From Homarus americanus (Eukaryota > Arthropoda > Malacostraca > Decapoda > Nephropidae): 64,000 nt of DNA. Both the position numbers and the translations under genes were made by a program. The stretch lies in the NCBI RefSeq assembly GCF_018991925.1, contig NW_024735503.1, forward strand, positions 4,368,884 through 4,432,883, read 5' to 3'. Numbering within the stretch: the first letter of the stretch is position 1; every line of letters begins with the position of its first letter. The notes beneath the pieces are model-generated. The model was not told where the DNA came from, made no database searches, and saw nothing but the letters and a program-made list of their open reading frames with translations. Below, piece after piece: positions 1-11,500 of the stretch.

Positions 1-265
1 CGTATAACACACTACCTATAACACACTACCTATAACACACTACCTATAACACTCTACCTCTAACACGCTACCTATAACACACTACTTATAACACACTACC
101 TATAACACACTACCTATAGCACACTACCTATAACACACTACCTTTAACACACTACGCATAACACTATCTATAAAACACTACGTATAACACACTACGTATA
201 ACCCACTACCGATAACACACTACCTATAACACGCTACCTATAACACACTACCTATAACACACCAT
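1..265 (-). repeat. 14-bp satellite, reverse orientation
   Basis: Tandem copies of CTATAACACACTAC, the reverse complement of the GTAGTGTGTTATAG unit that fills 11501-14665 right of the N gap. It lies immediately downstream (minus strand) of the astacin propeptide exon, so it is intronic in that gene. The opposite orientation of the same satellite on the two contigs is one of the clues that the left contig is flipped. Confidence 0.95.
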
Positions 266-277
266 ATATTTACTTAC

Positions 278-1154
278 TACCAAAGACATAATCGAAGACG
301 TAAGGAACAAGTGGCCATCCACCTGGTCCATCTGGCCATAATAGTGTGCTCGTGTCAGTCGTGGCCATCCTCTCTTCTATTGGGTCACACTGTTCAGCCG
401 TCATCAGGGTGTCAGCCTCCAAGAGCTTCTCCCCGCCCGAAGTGTCAGCGTTGATGTACTCGAACCATTGACGCTGTTGAGGAGAGGGTGAGTAGTTTGG
501 TCGGTCTCTCTCTCTCTCTCTCTGCATAACTCGAGTGTCAAGCAATGAATAGAATGGCGTGTTACCATACACTTTTGAGCCATACAGCCAGTCATGACAA
601 ATACTCCCTCATCACTTACTTGTATTGAATGCATCACTACAAGCTTGATTATTATTATTATTATTATTATTACCTCAAGAAAAAATGAAAATAAACTAAA
701 AAAAATCATAATGCGTAGACTATATAATAAGAATTTGGTTATTCACTTCCCCTATATGGTGACTCCTACAGCTGGTGAGGACGAGTGTGTTTGGTTGAGT
801 TACCCTCTCTTAGTGCACCATACTTTACAGTCTTCTTAACCCACTGTAATGGTCACAGTTTCCTCCTAGACTTATCAAAAGCTAAATACACAATACAACG
901 CTTTAAAAACAAGTCCAATTATACTCTTACAATGGTGTTTTAGCGTAGAGACTGCAGTATGGTGGAGGAAACGGTTAACAGTAGAAATAATTTATTTAAC
1001 TGCACCGACATTTCTGGAGATGTTATTTGCATGATATTAAACAGAAGAATGGAAAGGACAATGCACAGACAGGTGGACGAGGATATACCTGACCACAAGT
1101 AACTCCTATCAGAAGGTTCGTCACGACCAAGCACCGCCACACCAGCCTCGCCAT
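278..1154 (-). CDS. Astacin-CUB protein, 5' exons 1-2 (signal peptide, propeptide, start of catalytic domain)
   Basis: Two exons on the minus strand. Exon 1 (1154-1089) has ATG at 1154, encodes a 22-residue start with a hydrophobic core (LVVTNLLIGV) fitting a signal peptide, and ends at CAG|GTATAT in phase 0. Exon 2 (473-278) follows a pyrimidine-rich acceptor (CTCCTCAACAG) in phase 0. It encodes an astacin-type propeptide with an LEAD motif (Asp43) in the place of the family's FxGD aspartate switch, then LWPDG and VPYVFDYVFG, matching the start of astacin catalytic domains. It ends at GTA|GTAAGT in phase 1; GT two bases earlier in the codon (after 281) would also keep the frame. No continuation exists on the minus strand. 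The next exon that fits in phase and sequence is 18377-18564 on the plus strand (see that entry). The domain identification is strong; the mature N-terminus is not determined. Confidence 0.88.
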
Positions 1155-1253
1155 GTTAACACGGTCACTGCTGCGCCACGTCTGTTACTGCCTCGCCTCC
1201 AGCAGCTCTACGTGTACCTCATCCCCGCCCGCCGAGGCCACCAGGGTAGGGGT

Positions 1254-1260
1254 CTTTATA
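1254..1260 (-). promoter_or_regulatory. TATA box of the astacin gene
   Basis: TATAAAG on the minus strand about 100 bases upstream of the exon 1 ATG. This would place transcription start near 1230 and leave a 5' UTR of roughly 75 bases. Inferred from position and motif only. Confidence 0.55.
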
Positions 1261-1889
1261 GGGAACACTTGCGACAAGTAGTGACCAATTTTTCTCTCGT
1301 CCCAAGTGTTCTGGAACATTCATACTCTGAGCAACACTGAAATTTGTATAAACAACTGTATACTTGTATAGTCCTGGCGACTCCGTCCAGCCCTCAAGTT
1401 CAGCCAATAACCATAAGCCTTCGATGTGACGTCATAGGGTATATCCTGTGACAGGAATGTGGTGGTTTAGTTAGCACAATAGATAAGCTTTTAGTCCTTT
1501 ATATCAGGGTCATTACCTAAGCTTATAGGCAACGCAGTCTTTTCCCGAGTCCTTAACCCCTTCACTACAGGGACGACACTTTTAATATTTTATTTGGCCA
1601 ACACAAGACGACTTTATTCAACTCAGAGGGGAGCCCGTACAAAGGGGGTCAGTAGACTACCTCCACTAATGTTTACTAATTAACAAATATACCGTACTAC
1701 TTAGCCTATAGCAGGATAAGCGCACCTCCCCTCTCTCCCCATCAACCTGATCTCGTCACAGATGTTCAACACGCTGGCCACCTTGTGAGGGATGATGAGT
1801 GTGTAGGTCGCTATTATGATGTTTATAAGTCATGCAGGTTACCTATGTTATTTATATATGTGTATGTTTTGGTCATCACTATAACAGAG
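1261..1889. other. Intergenic, no gene seen
   Basis: Unique-looking sequence upstream of the astacin TATA box on the minus strand. I see no supported ORF, RNA gene or repeat array. In transcriptional order it is part of the spacer between the Gly/Ser-rich protein gene and the astacin gene. Confidence 0.5.
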
Positions 1890-2040
1890 GGTCTCTACCA
1901 CTTTGTACTACCCAACTGTATACATTCTCCATCTACATCGACTTGGGTAGTCCAGCTCAAGTGGTCTGATATAGGACTCGAACCGGAAACCGTTGGGTCA
2001 AAAGACGAGTGCTACATCCACTCGGCCACAACACTTGCAG
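1890..2040 (-). mobile_element. tRNA-derived SINE (Ser-like head)
   Basis: The minus strand reads TGGCCGAGTGG at 2028-2018 (a perfect A box in the form seen in serine/leucine tRNAs) and GGTTCGAGTCC at 1984-1974 (a perfect RNA polymerase III B box). The spacing of 33 bases between them is tRNA-like. The segment between and after does not fold as a full cloverleaf with a recognisable acceptor stem, and unrelated sequence continues to about 1890, as expected for a SINE head plus body rather than a functional tRNA. Outer borders are approximate and no target duplication was found. A 218-codon ORF across it on the plus strand is fortuitous. Confidence 0.6.
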
Positions 2041-2895
2041 TCACAGGTGCACACATTTCCCCGCCCCGCCCCATGATCACATCCAGACGTTCATTAGTCC
2101 ACGTGAATGATACATTGAAGCTCATGAAAGGAGTTAAGTTATGTAACGGCAGGGCGATAGAGACTCAGCCGTTTACCTCGGACTCTTTCAAGAAGTCTAT
2201 CAATTATAACGTTAAGGAATTGACGCCTCTACCGCTTGATATTAATGGCGGCCAAGTGGTCTCCTTCATCAGTGTCTTTATATCTTGTTTTGACGTTCAT
2301 GTATGTCTTAGTACTGACGTCATGAACGAATTTCTGTTTAGTAAAGGTCTGTCAGAGGTCAAGGGTGTTCACCATACTTATGTAAATGAAACTATCTTAA
2401 ACCTCCATCAGCGAGGCTCGATCGTTAACCCCAGTGTGTGAGAGTGAAAAGACTTACCACCAGGCCACCCAGTGTTATTTCTGACCTGAGCTTCCGACTT
2501 ATTACTCTCGAAAGATCTATCCGTTAAACTCACCCTTTTAATATAAATTATATCTTTTTTTCATAAATATTTTCCATTTCACAATAATATGAACAGGAAG
2601 TTGTTATTTATAGGTCAATAATAAAATAATATTTCTGCAAATCTTTATATCATACTCGATACTTTGGTACGTCCCAAAGTACCATATGAAAACATTCCCT
2701 GAGTATAATGGGGTCACATGATGATTGGCCCCAGCTTAGTTTACCTGATGATTAAACACCTTAATGTTACCTGGGGGTTAGGTTAGGTTAAGTTACCGTT
2801 AGGGCGAATTAAACAGGAGCTAATTTTCAGGTGATCCGAAAAATGAAACAGACTTCATTATCCAAATATTTCCTCACAAACTACTCTATAAAACC
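2041..2895. other. 3' flank of the Gly/Ser-rich protein gene
   Basis: AT-rich sequence downstream (minus strand) of the stop codon at 2896-2898. It probably includes the 3' UTR: AATAAG overlaps the stop codon region and ATTAAA-type signals occur near 2535. A short TTAGG-type tract lies near 2778. No other gene seen. Confidence 0.4.
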
Positions 2896-5800
2896 TTATT
2901 GAAACAAAAGTGAAAGTGGGAACCCAAGAGGATTTTTTATCTTGAATTTCCTTCTGTTACTGTCGTCGCTGATCGCTTGTCCCAGCCTTGAGTCCGGCCG
3001 CCTGGTGAGTGAGAAGTGTGTGTGGGGTGAAGGGTGGTGGGGGGAGTCCACCCACGGGTGCTGGTGGTACTCATTAACACCACTGAAGCCGGGTTGTCTG
3101 TGTGGGTGATGGGCGAAGGAAGAAATGGTGGCTGCTGCAGGGAGGAGATCCTCTGTAGAGGCTGCTGGCTGTTGCAGGGAGGATTTCTGCTGTTCCTGTG
3201 GGTGATAACTTGATGGTGAGGAACCCTGGTCTTCAGAAATGCTGGGTGAAGGCTCGGTTCTTTTGTGCTTGTCAGGATGTGTTGACTGTGAGTTGTCAGA
3301 ACCGGTCTTGTAGACAGGACTGGCGCTACTTTTTTGTTGATTTTCGTAAGTAAAAACTAGATTTGGTTGAAGTCCTTCATCTGTTGACTGCTGCTGCGAA
3401 TCTTGGTCACTGACTTGTTGATTGGCGTCAAAAGTGGATTCAGACAGATTAACAACTTGACTGGTAACCTGATACGAGAGTTGACTGTCTTTCTGTTCAC
3501 CACTCTGACTGTCAGGGTCTTGAGAATTTTGTAAAGTTGACTGGTGACGAGAACTGTCGTCGATTGTTTGTTGTGAAATGTTATGTTCATGTACCGTACG
3601 TTGGTCGAGGTTCTCAGTCACCGAATGTTCAAGAATCTGTTGGTTGGGAAACTGAGAGTTAGCTCCTTGAGGACTGAAGGCTGTCTCACTACCTCTCCGA
3701 ATAGAAGGTACATCATCAAGACAGCGAACCTGACCTTCTGGACACAAGGGCAAAAATCCGTAATTGATCACATCAGCCCTGAATGATCCGTACCGGCGTT
3801 TGCAAGTTCTGATGACAGTACATGGAACCACTTCGACTACAGTGGTTTTAGATTCGCCGTTGTGATGTGTGACTGGTAAATGTGTTGGTGCTGCAGTATT
3901 CTTGCTGTCCTTCACTGTAAGTAGGTCAGAACCAGTTTGAGGGACGGGAGCAAAATTCTGAGACTCTGTTCTCAGGGAAGCTTTTGAAGGAACATCAACT
4001 TCGGGTTCTGGTATAAATGCCACATTATTTATGAAACAATTAAATCTGACGGGACCAGCGTAGTTGTCAAGGCACCGAACTTTGCCCTCAACACACTCCG
4101 GTGGAAACCCGTAAACACAAGTGTCCAAAGGATCGTCAGTGTGAGGGCGGGAACACTTGGTGACGGGCACACAGTGAAGCTCAACAAAGTGTCTTTTATC
4201 GTCTCCTTCACTCTGCATTGGCAGCTGAGAAAGGTGTGCGAGGTGGCCAAGCATGGAAGGAACGTCATCGGCAGACGGAGACAGAGGCATGATGTTAGCC
4301 AGGATGGGTGGCGTCCCAGGTGGCGTGGCAAACGGTACATCAGAAAACATTGGTCTATCTGGCTTTGGCGATTGCTGGTACACATGTAGGATTAGTGCAT
4401 CGTCAGTCGAAGAAACCACCTGTGACTGTATTTCTGGGAGATACAGGGATAAATTAACAGGAGAGGAGTTCGCCGACTCAAATAAATGGAAGGGAAGTTT
4501 TGATAACAAGAGGTCTGGTTGGTGTTCTGGAGAGGTGACAGCCAGTTGTAGCGGCGGTGAAGAAGAGACGAACGACGAAGAAGATATATGTGGAGGTGGA
4601 GAGACCGAGGGTGAAGGTATAAAGAAGTACGGCGCCAACCAACTTGAAGTGGAATATAGAGGATGGTCGGAGGTTGATGTAGAATTGAAAGCTTGCTGTG
4701 CAGTTTCCTCACTCACAGTCGAAGCTTTGGAGCAGTGTGGGGAGTTCTCGTCACTACAGGAAGAGGTGGGTGGTGAGGGCGTGGTGGACGACAACTTCTG
4801 TGCCTCCTTTATCATGGATGAGATAAACTGGCCTAAGAGATGGTGTGAAGATTCTGACTGAGGGTGTTGTGGTGCTGTGTATGATGGCTCAGGGACGTGT
4901 TGTGATGATTCTTCCAAGACGTGTTGTGATGATTCTTCCAGGACGTGTTGTGATGATAAAAGAGATGATGCTTGGTGTGATGGTGTCGATGATGTATGTT
5001 GTGACTCAGAAGAATGTAAATCGGAATCAGGTGTGTCTAAATTGACCTCGGATCGTGGAAGCTGCAAAAAATCATAATCTAAGTGAAACGTGGTAGATGA
5101 AGGGGCCGAGGACCCAGGTGCTGGAAGTGGTGGTAAATACCCGAGTTCAAGAGAAGGAATCTGGATGTTTGAATCAATGGAAGGTGTTAATATATCTGTA
5201 GATGTTCCTCCACTTCCACTTCCAGAACCTGTGATACTTCCAAAACTGCCACCACTTATACTTCCAGAACCTGTGGTACTTCCAAAACTGCCACCACTTA
5301 TACTTCCAGAACTGATGCTACTTCCAAAAATGCCTCCACTTCCAGAACCTGTGGTACTTCCAAAAATGCCTCCACTTCCACTTCCAGAACTGGTGCTACT
5401 TCCAAAAATGCCTCCACTTCCACTTCCAGAACCTGTGGTACTTCCAAAAATGCCTCCACTTCCACTTCCAGAACCTGTGATACTTCCAAAACTGCCTACA
5501 CCTCCACTTCCAGAACTGATGCTACTTCCAAAAATGCCTTCACTTCCAGAACCTGTGGTACTTCCAAAGATGACTCCACTTCCAGAACCTGTAGTACTTC
5601 CAAAGGTGCCTCCACTTCCAGAACCTGTAGTACTTCCAAAGGTGCCTCCACTTCCACTTCCAGAACCCGTAGTACTTCCAAAACTGCCTCCACTTCCACT
5701 ACCAGAACCTGTACTACTTCCAAAGGTGCCTCCACTTCCAGAACCTATAGTACTTCCAAAACCCGTAGTGCTTCCAAAGGTACCTCCACTCTCACTTCCA

Positions 5801-7384
5801 GAACCTGCAGTACTTCCAAAGGAGCCTTCACTTCCAGAACCTGTAGTACTTCCAAAGGTGCCTCCACTTCACTTCAGAACCTGCAGTACTTCCAAAGCCT
5901 TCACTTCAGAACCTGTAGTACTTCCAAAGGTGCTCACTTCAGAACCTGTGTAGGTGCCTTCCAAGTGTGCCTCCACTTCCAGAACCTGTAGTGCTTCAAA
6001 GGTGCCACTTCTTCCAGAACCTGTAAGAACTTCCAGAACCTGTAGTACTTCAAAGGTGCCTCCACTTCCTTCAGAACCTGGAAGTACTTCCAAAAATACC
6101 TCCCTTCCAGAACCTGTAGTGCTTCCAAATATGCCGCTACTTCCAGAACCTGTAGTACTTCCAAAGTTGCCTCCACTTCCAGAACCTGTAGTACTTCAAG
6201 GTGCCTCCACTTCCACTTCCCTGTAGTGCTTCCAAGGGCCTCCACTTCCACTTCCAGAACACACCTTTCGAACCTTCCTCCCTTCCAGAACCTGTAGTAC
6301 TTCCAAATGCCTCCACTTCAGAACCTGTCCTCCACCTGTAGTACTTCAAGGTGCCTCCACTTCCAGAACCTGTGCCTCCACTTCCACTTCCCTGTACTTC
6401 AGTTCTTCCAAGAACTTCAGAACCTGTAGTACTTCCAAGGTGCCTCCACTAAACTTCCACCTCCACTTCAGAAGTACTTCAAAGGGCCTCCACTTCAGAA
6501 CCTGTAGTGCTTCCCAAAATTCTGCCTCCACTGAACCTGTCTGGCTTCTCTTCACTCAGAACCTGAAGTACTTCCAAAGAACCTGTAGTACTTCCAAGAT
6601 GCCGTACTTCCAGAACCTGTAGTACCAAAGGTGCCTCCTCCACTTCCAGAACCAGTAGTACTTCCAAAGGTGCCTCCACTTCCAGAACCTGTAGTACTTC
6701 CAAAGGTGCCTCCACTTCCACTTCCAGAACCTGAAGTACTTCCAAAAATACCTCCACTTCCAGAAGCTGTAGTACTTACAAAGATGCCGCTACTTCCAGA
6801 ACCTGTAGTACTTCCAAAAGTGCCTCCACTTCCAGAACCTGTAGTACTTCCATAGGTGCCTCCACTTCCACTTCCAGAACCTGTAGTACTTCCAAAGGTG
6901 CCTCCACTGCCAGAACCCGTTGTACTCCCAAGGGTGCCTCCACTTCCAAAACCTGTAGTACTTCCAAATGTGCCTCCACTTCCAGAACCAACATTGTTTT
7001 CATTTCCAGAATTTGCTCCACTACCAAAAGTGGTTCCAGTGTTGAGGTGGTGTATGACCCCGCCAAACACCCCACCTCCTCCTGCTGGTCCCTCGCCCAC
7101 CTTCAGCTCTTTCATCATCTCCTCTATAGCTGAGTCGTCGCAGCACCGGACCCTCCAGAAGATGAGACAGGGTGGAAGGTTGCCGTAATTTTGTATATCG
7201 AGTTCCGAGGACCCGTAGTAGTTAGGACACACTCTCCGGGTCACACAGGGGCACAGGGCTTCAGCTCGATCGTAGATCATTTTCAGACGGTTTCCAGATG
7301 TCTGCTTCGCCGTCAGCGCCGCCATCATCAGCCACACTCTGGAAAACCGACGTTAAGAATATATTGAAAAAAGTAGAATAACAT

Positions 7385-7421
<37 letters not shown>

Positions 7422-9104
7422 TCAATATTAATAATAATAATAGTAGTAGTAATATATAATCGGTCATTGATTTGGTTCTATAAGAAAACAATAGTATAAC
7501 CAGATGAGTACACACACACACACACACACACAGTTTCGAGAGAAAAAAATTACTTAATTTTTGTACCACGTGAGACAAGCATAGGCAGAGTATAATACAA
7601 AGCATCCTGTCACTCACCCGAAGAACGAGAGGTATTTAGTAAATGTTCATTAAATATTTCACCAATCTACTACCGATTCAATACAATCCACTTCCAATCT
7701 TTTGCAAATCCATTACAATCTGCTGCCAATCTATTACAATTCACTACCAATCCATTACAATCCGCTACCAATCTGCTTCCAATCCATTACAATCTGCTAC
7801 AAATCTACTGCCAGTACATTACAATCGACTACCAATCCATTACAATCCGCTACCAATCCATTACAATCCACTACCAATCTGTTGCTAATCCATTATAATC
7901 CACTACTAATCCATTACAATCTGCTACCAATCCACTCAGTATTCATGTGCTGGCCTGCTAAGCAAATCTGATAGGCCCGTTACTGTACTGTAGTTCTGTA
8001 GAGTAACGGGTTGTGTAATGATTGTTTACCAGACCATAGCTCACAGCTCAGAGAAGAACAACACGTAACAGTAAGTAGATGCGGAGGTGTACACCCTCGT
8101 AAGTTGACCCACCCTTTATAATTAAAGTGAGATTAAGATATGACCCAGCAGAGGTCACGGTCACAATGATACAGAGTTCTCACCGCCACCTGATTAGTCA
8201 AACCGGTGTCATGACCATTTTAACACAAGAAACTACCCTCCAGCCCGCACCATGCACCTGATCAAACTCAGCTCTCTCGACACACCCAGAATAGTGTTAA
8301 TTAGTAACGACATCTGCCGGCCTGACACCGCCAATATAAGGGGCCGACAGCTCCTTCCCCGACACAAGGGAGCGACAGACCTAAGAGGCAGACGGAGTCA
8401 CACTCGTCAGCAGTCAAGGTTGGGAAGGGAACATTCAGCCCAGCACCGAGTCCCCAGCTAGCAAAGTCTCCCACAGGAGACAGAGTCCAGCACCCGCCGG
8501 GACCACTCTCTTCAGCAGCACCTGCAGACATTCCTCAGCTGCTGGGCCTTCCTCAAGTCACACGTGAGTCATTGTCAGAGCGATCCCTAGGGTGAGTTAC
8601 TTACGGTGGGAAGTGTATCCATTTCATGTATGTGTCCAGGATTCTTTGTCTAGTAACGTGGATAGATTTATTAATGTGTCCGTGTCATTCAGTTAACTAA
8701 TAAATAGCTGTACTTAGAAGTGGTGTTTGTAAGATTTCCCTTAGGAATATATTTTATCGGTTAAATAACTACTCGACCACGCTACCAAACTTTACAATCC
8801 TACAACTATAAATGCTTACTTTACTTGTACTTCTTACCTTACCTTCATTACACGAGTAACAGAGATTTGTAAAAATTAAATGAACGCTGATGATAGTGAG
8901 GATGGTGAGGGAAGGAGGGAAGTAGAGAAGGGAGAAAGGATGGAGGTAGAGAAGGGAGAAAGAAGGTAAAGAGGGAGGGAGGAAGGAGGTAAGGAAAGAG
9001 GAAAGAAGGTGGTAAGGAGGGAGGGAGGGAGGGAGGGAAGCACTACACTTAACAAAACAAACCAATATAAACATGAGTCAATATCAATATTACCTGATCC
9101 ACAT
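2896..9104 (-). CDS. Secreted Gly/Ser-rich protein with three cysteine modules
   Basis: Two coding exons on the minus strand. Exon 1 is only 11 coding bases (9104-9094, ATG TGG ATC AG then GTAATA). Exon 2 starts at 7338 after TTTTCCAG. Together they give MWIRVWLMMAALTA, a signal peptide. Module 1 (7253-7140, residues about 33-70) is followed by a long Gly/Ser/Thr repeat (about 7110-5200, FGSTTGSGSGG type), a Ser/Pro/His/Gln-rich stretch, module 2 (4173-4072), module 3 (3822-3721), a Gln/Ser-rich tail and the stop at 2896. The modules share C-x5-C-x13-Y-G-x2-P-x-C-x4/5-V-R-C-x-D; I do not recognise the family, though the spacing recalls clip-type disulphide domains. The reading frame is open from 7338 to about 6630 and from about 5866 to 2896, but several 1-2 base losses break it between. 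An extracellular matrix, cuticle or secretion role is inference. Confidence 0.7.
5200..7110 (-). repeat. Coding minisatellite for Gly/Ser/Thr repeats
   Basis: Tandem units read on the minus strand as variations of FGSTTGSGSGGT, inside exon 2 of the secreted protein gene. Unit length is a multiple of three with 3- or 6-base variants (GSG against GSGSG), so copy changes normally keep frame. The middle part (about 5867-6630) contains many small deletions that do not respect the codon period. Confidence 0.85.
7660..7940 (+). repeat. 21-bp minisatellite in intron 1 of the Gly/Ser gene
   Basis: About 13 degenerate copies of CCATTACAATCCGCTACCAAT. It lies in the intron 9093-7339, which also has TAA and CA microsatellites near 7385-7530. 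Confidence 0.85.
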
Positions 9105-9283
9105 GGTGACGTCACTCACTCAACACGTCCTCCCAGATGATAAACAACACCGGCCACGTCCTATAACATGGTAACCACTTCTTTGTTTTGGTGCAACACT
9201 AAAGAACACTAAGGAGCTAGCCAGGTGATGTAACAGGGAGGACGAACCACTCTGGTCTAGAATCCTACAGCCCGGCAAGACCC

Positions 9284-9290
9284 TCTTATA
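9284..9290 (-). promoter_or_regulatory. TATA box of the Gly/Ser-rich protein gene
   Basis: The minus strand reads CTATAAGAGGG, with TATAAGA at 9290-9284, about 180 bases before the ATG at 9104. Transcription start would be near 9258. Motif and position only. Confidence 0.45.
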
Positions 9291-9304
9291 GCCTGAGGTT
9301 ACCT

Positions 9305-9440
9305 CCGTGTTGCCAGGTAGTGTATTTCTGACGGGTATTTTTCACTCAGTAACCGTAGGATTATTGTAGCTAATCCGGTCACCCTTTGGCTGAGGGATTT
9401 CCTCCCGGGTGTTTTTCTCCACTCGACTTCCCACGGTGTT

Positions 9441-9498
<58 letters not shown>

Positions 9499-9516
9499 GA
9501 CGCTTGAATGATCATG

Positions 9517-9603
<87 letters not shown>

Positions 9604-10725
9604 AGGTGGTAATAGTAGTAGTACAGGTAGTAGTTTGTGATAATTAGGTCCAAATAAATTTGTATATCTGCTTTGTTGATTTGGATTTTTTTGTATAAGG
9701 TAAACTACATTAAACTTACAGATCTTGGAAAGAGCAGTGAATTAATGAATGAGATAATGTCTGCTACACTAACAGGAAAACAAATGAAGAAGCAATAAGA
9801 TAAGCAACAACTTCAAGAGAAATACTTGAAATGTACAGAAAAATAAAAATTAGATACTTTGGTCATATAATTAGGGGTGAGGTGATAATAACAGAAATAG
9901 TAATGGACAAAGTTGAGGGTCAGGGGGGCCAGGGGGGCCAGGGGGGGCAGGGGTCAGGGGGACAGGGGAAGGCAGAGACTGGGATGGACGAATTAGATTA
10001 AAAACCGAGTCCCCAGAGAGATACAAAACCTTGGAGTATTGGTAAAAACATCCCAAGAACATTTAGAGTAGAGGACTGTGGTCGCAAACCCTCAGATATG
10101 ATGATAGTGCTCTGATTGGAGGAATAAACTGGTGGAGAAAGGTGAAGGAGAGGTTGGAGGCCAGAGTAACTCAAAACAGTACCATTAGTAGTACAAGTGG
10201 TGGTAGTGATTGTAGAAACAGAAGTATAATCAACTGTTAAAACCACACTTCAGGTAAAGACCCACCACCAGCAGTAGGCCCCATAAGAAGCAATCCAGGT
10301 CACTATCTAACAATTATCTGACACGTCACATCTCCTGACACACGACAGACAGACAGACAGACAGGACAGACAGAAAGGACAAGTAAGGCCAATCACTCTG
10401 GGGGATCAGGGTGGTGGAGACAAGCCGTGACCTAGCTTGACCTCCGGGCTATACTGTATACACTTTCACCTCCCATGACCCCTACAGGTATAGATAATCA
10501 ACTCCCAGAATGCCAGATATTATAATTATTTCTTCTTCTTTTTTTACCTGGACGTTCAACACCCCGCCTTACACCATCCGGAGAGACTGTACTGTGGTCC
10601 ATAATAACCCAACATCAACACAACCTCACACACAGATGGTCGACTTCATGAATAAACTTCAACTTTTATATTCGTGGTTTGTTGGTGTGACTCAGATGTT
10701 TTGATTCTCTACCGGGTGACCCCCC

Positions 10726-10767
<42 letters not shown>

Positions 10768-10905
10768 TAATGATGTTCTTCCACTGAATTACCAAAATTC
10801 GAGTTTCTGGAGAGCAAATTAAGAAGACACCCAACTATGGTTCTTTTAAAACTATCATTACCTCAATCTAAATACAAACTCACTTTAATCTTTATTTAGA
10901 AGTGA

Positions 10906-10982
<77 letters not shown>

Positions 10983-11400
10983 GTAACATTAATAAAGGCA
11001 ATGATTAATCTCATACGAAAGACTTAAAGTTATTTCAAACATACGCACTAAAATCTGTCCTTAAAACTATATCAATATTGTCATTATAACAGCTCAGTGT
11101 TACGGTTATAAAAGGATAACTCTCATATACTAACCCTACATTAACTGTCTGTCTGTCTGTCTCTCTGTCTGTCTGTCTGTCTGTCTTGTCTGTCACGAAA
11201 TATACAATTATTCGGGAAAAACATTGAGACCATCTGTAGATAAAACACTGAGGCTTATGTCACCTGATAGATTAACCACTTTAGTTTAGGTTAGTTTAGG
11301 TTAGGTTAGGTAGAACACGCGAAACACTAATTGAGCTGAGAAGTAAAGGAGATGACAGGCGGGAGGACAGGTAGACAGAGAGGTGACAGAACACTATTAG
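9305..11400. other. Intergenic, microsatellite-rich end of left contig
   Basis: Holds (GA)n at about 9444-9494, a long (AAT)n at about 9520-9602, (CT)n at 10728-10765, (TA)n at 10908-10982 and GTCT repeats near 11147-11185. No gene or RNA gene supported. The contig ends at 11400. Confidence 0.6.
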
Positions 11401-11500
11401 NNNNNNNNNNNNNNNNNNNNNNNNNNNNNNNNNNNNNNNNNNNNNNNNNNNNNNNNNNNNNNNNNNNNNNNNNNNNNNNNNNNNNNNNNNNNNNNNNNNN
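11401..11500. other. Scaffold gap of 100 N
   Basis: Exactly 100 undetermined bases, the conventional length for a gap of unknown size, so neither its length nor the relative orientation of the two contigs is guaranteed. Confidence 0.99.

Noticed and set aside
1974..2028. Functional tRNA gene
   Set aside because: A and B boxes are perfect, but no matching acceptor stem or complete cloverleaf could be drawn, so a SINE is more likely.
1785..2441. 218-codon plus-strand ORF
   Set aside because: It crosses the SINE head in antisense and has no recognisable domain or splice context.
5090..5953. 287-codon plus-strand ORF with LPEPVVLPK repeats
   Set aside because: Antisense shadow of the Gly/Ser coding repeat; the minus frame connects to a signal peptide and cysteine modules while the plus frame has neither.
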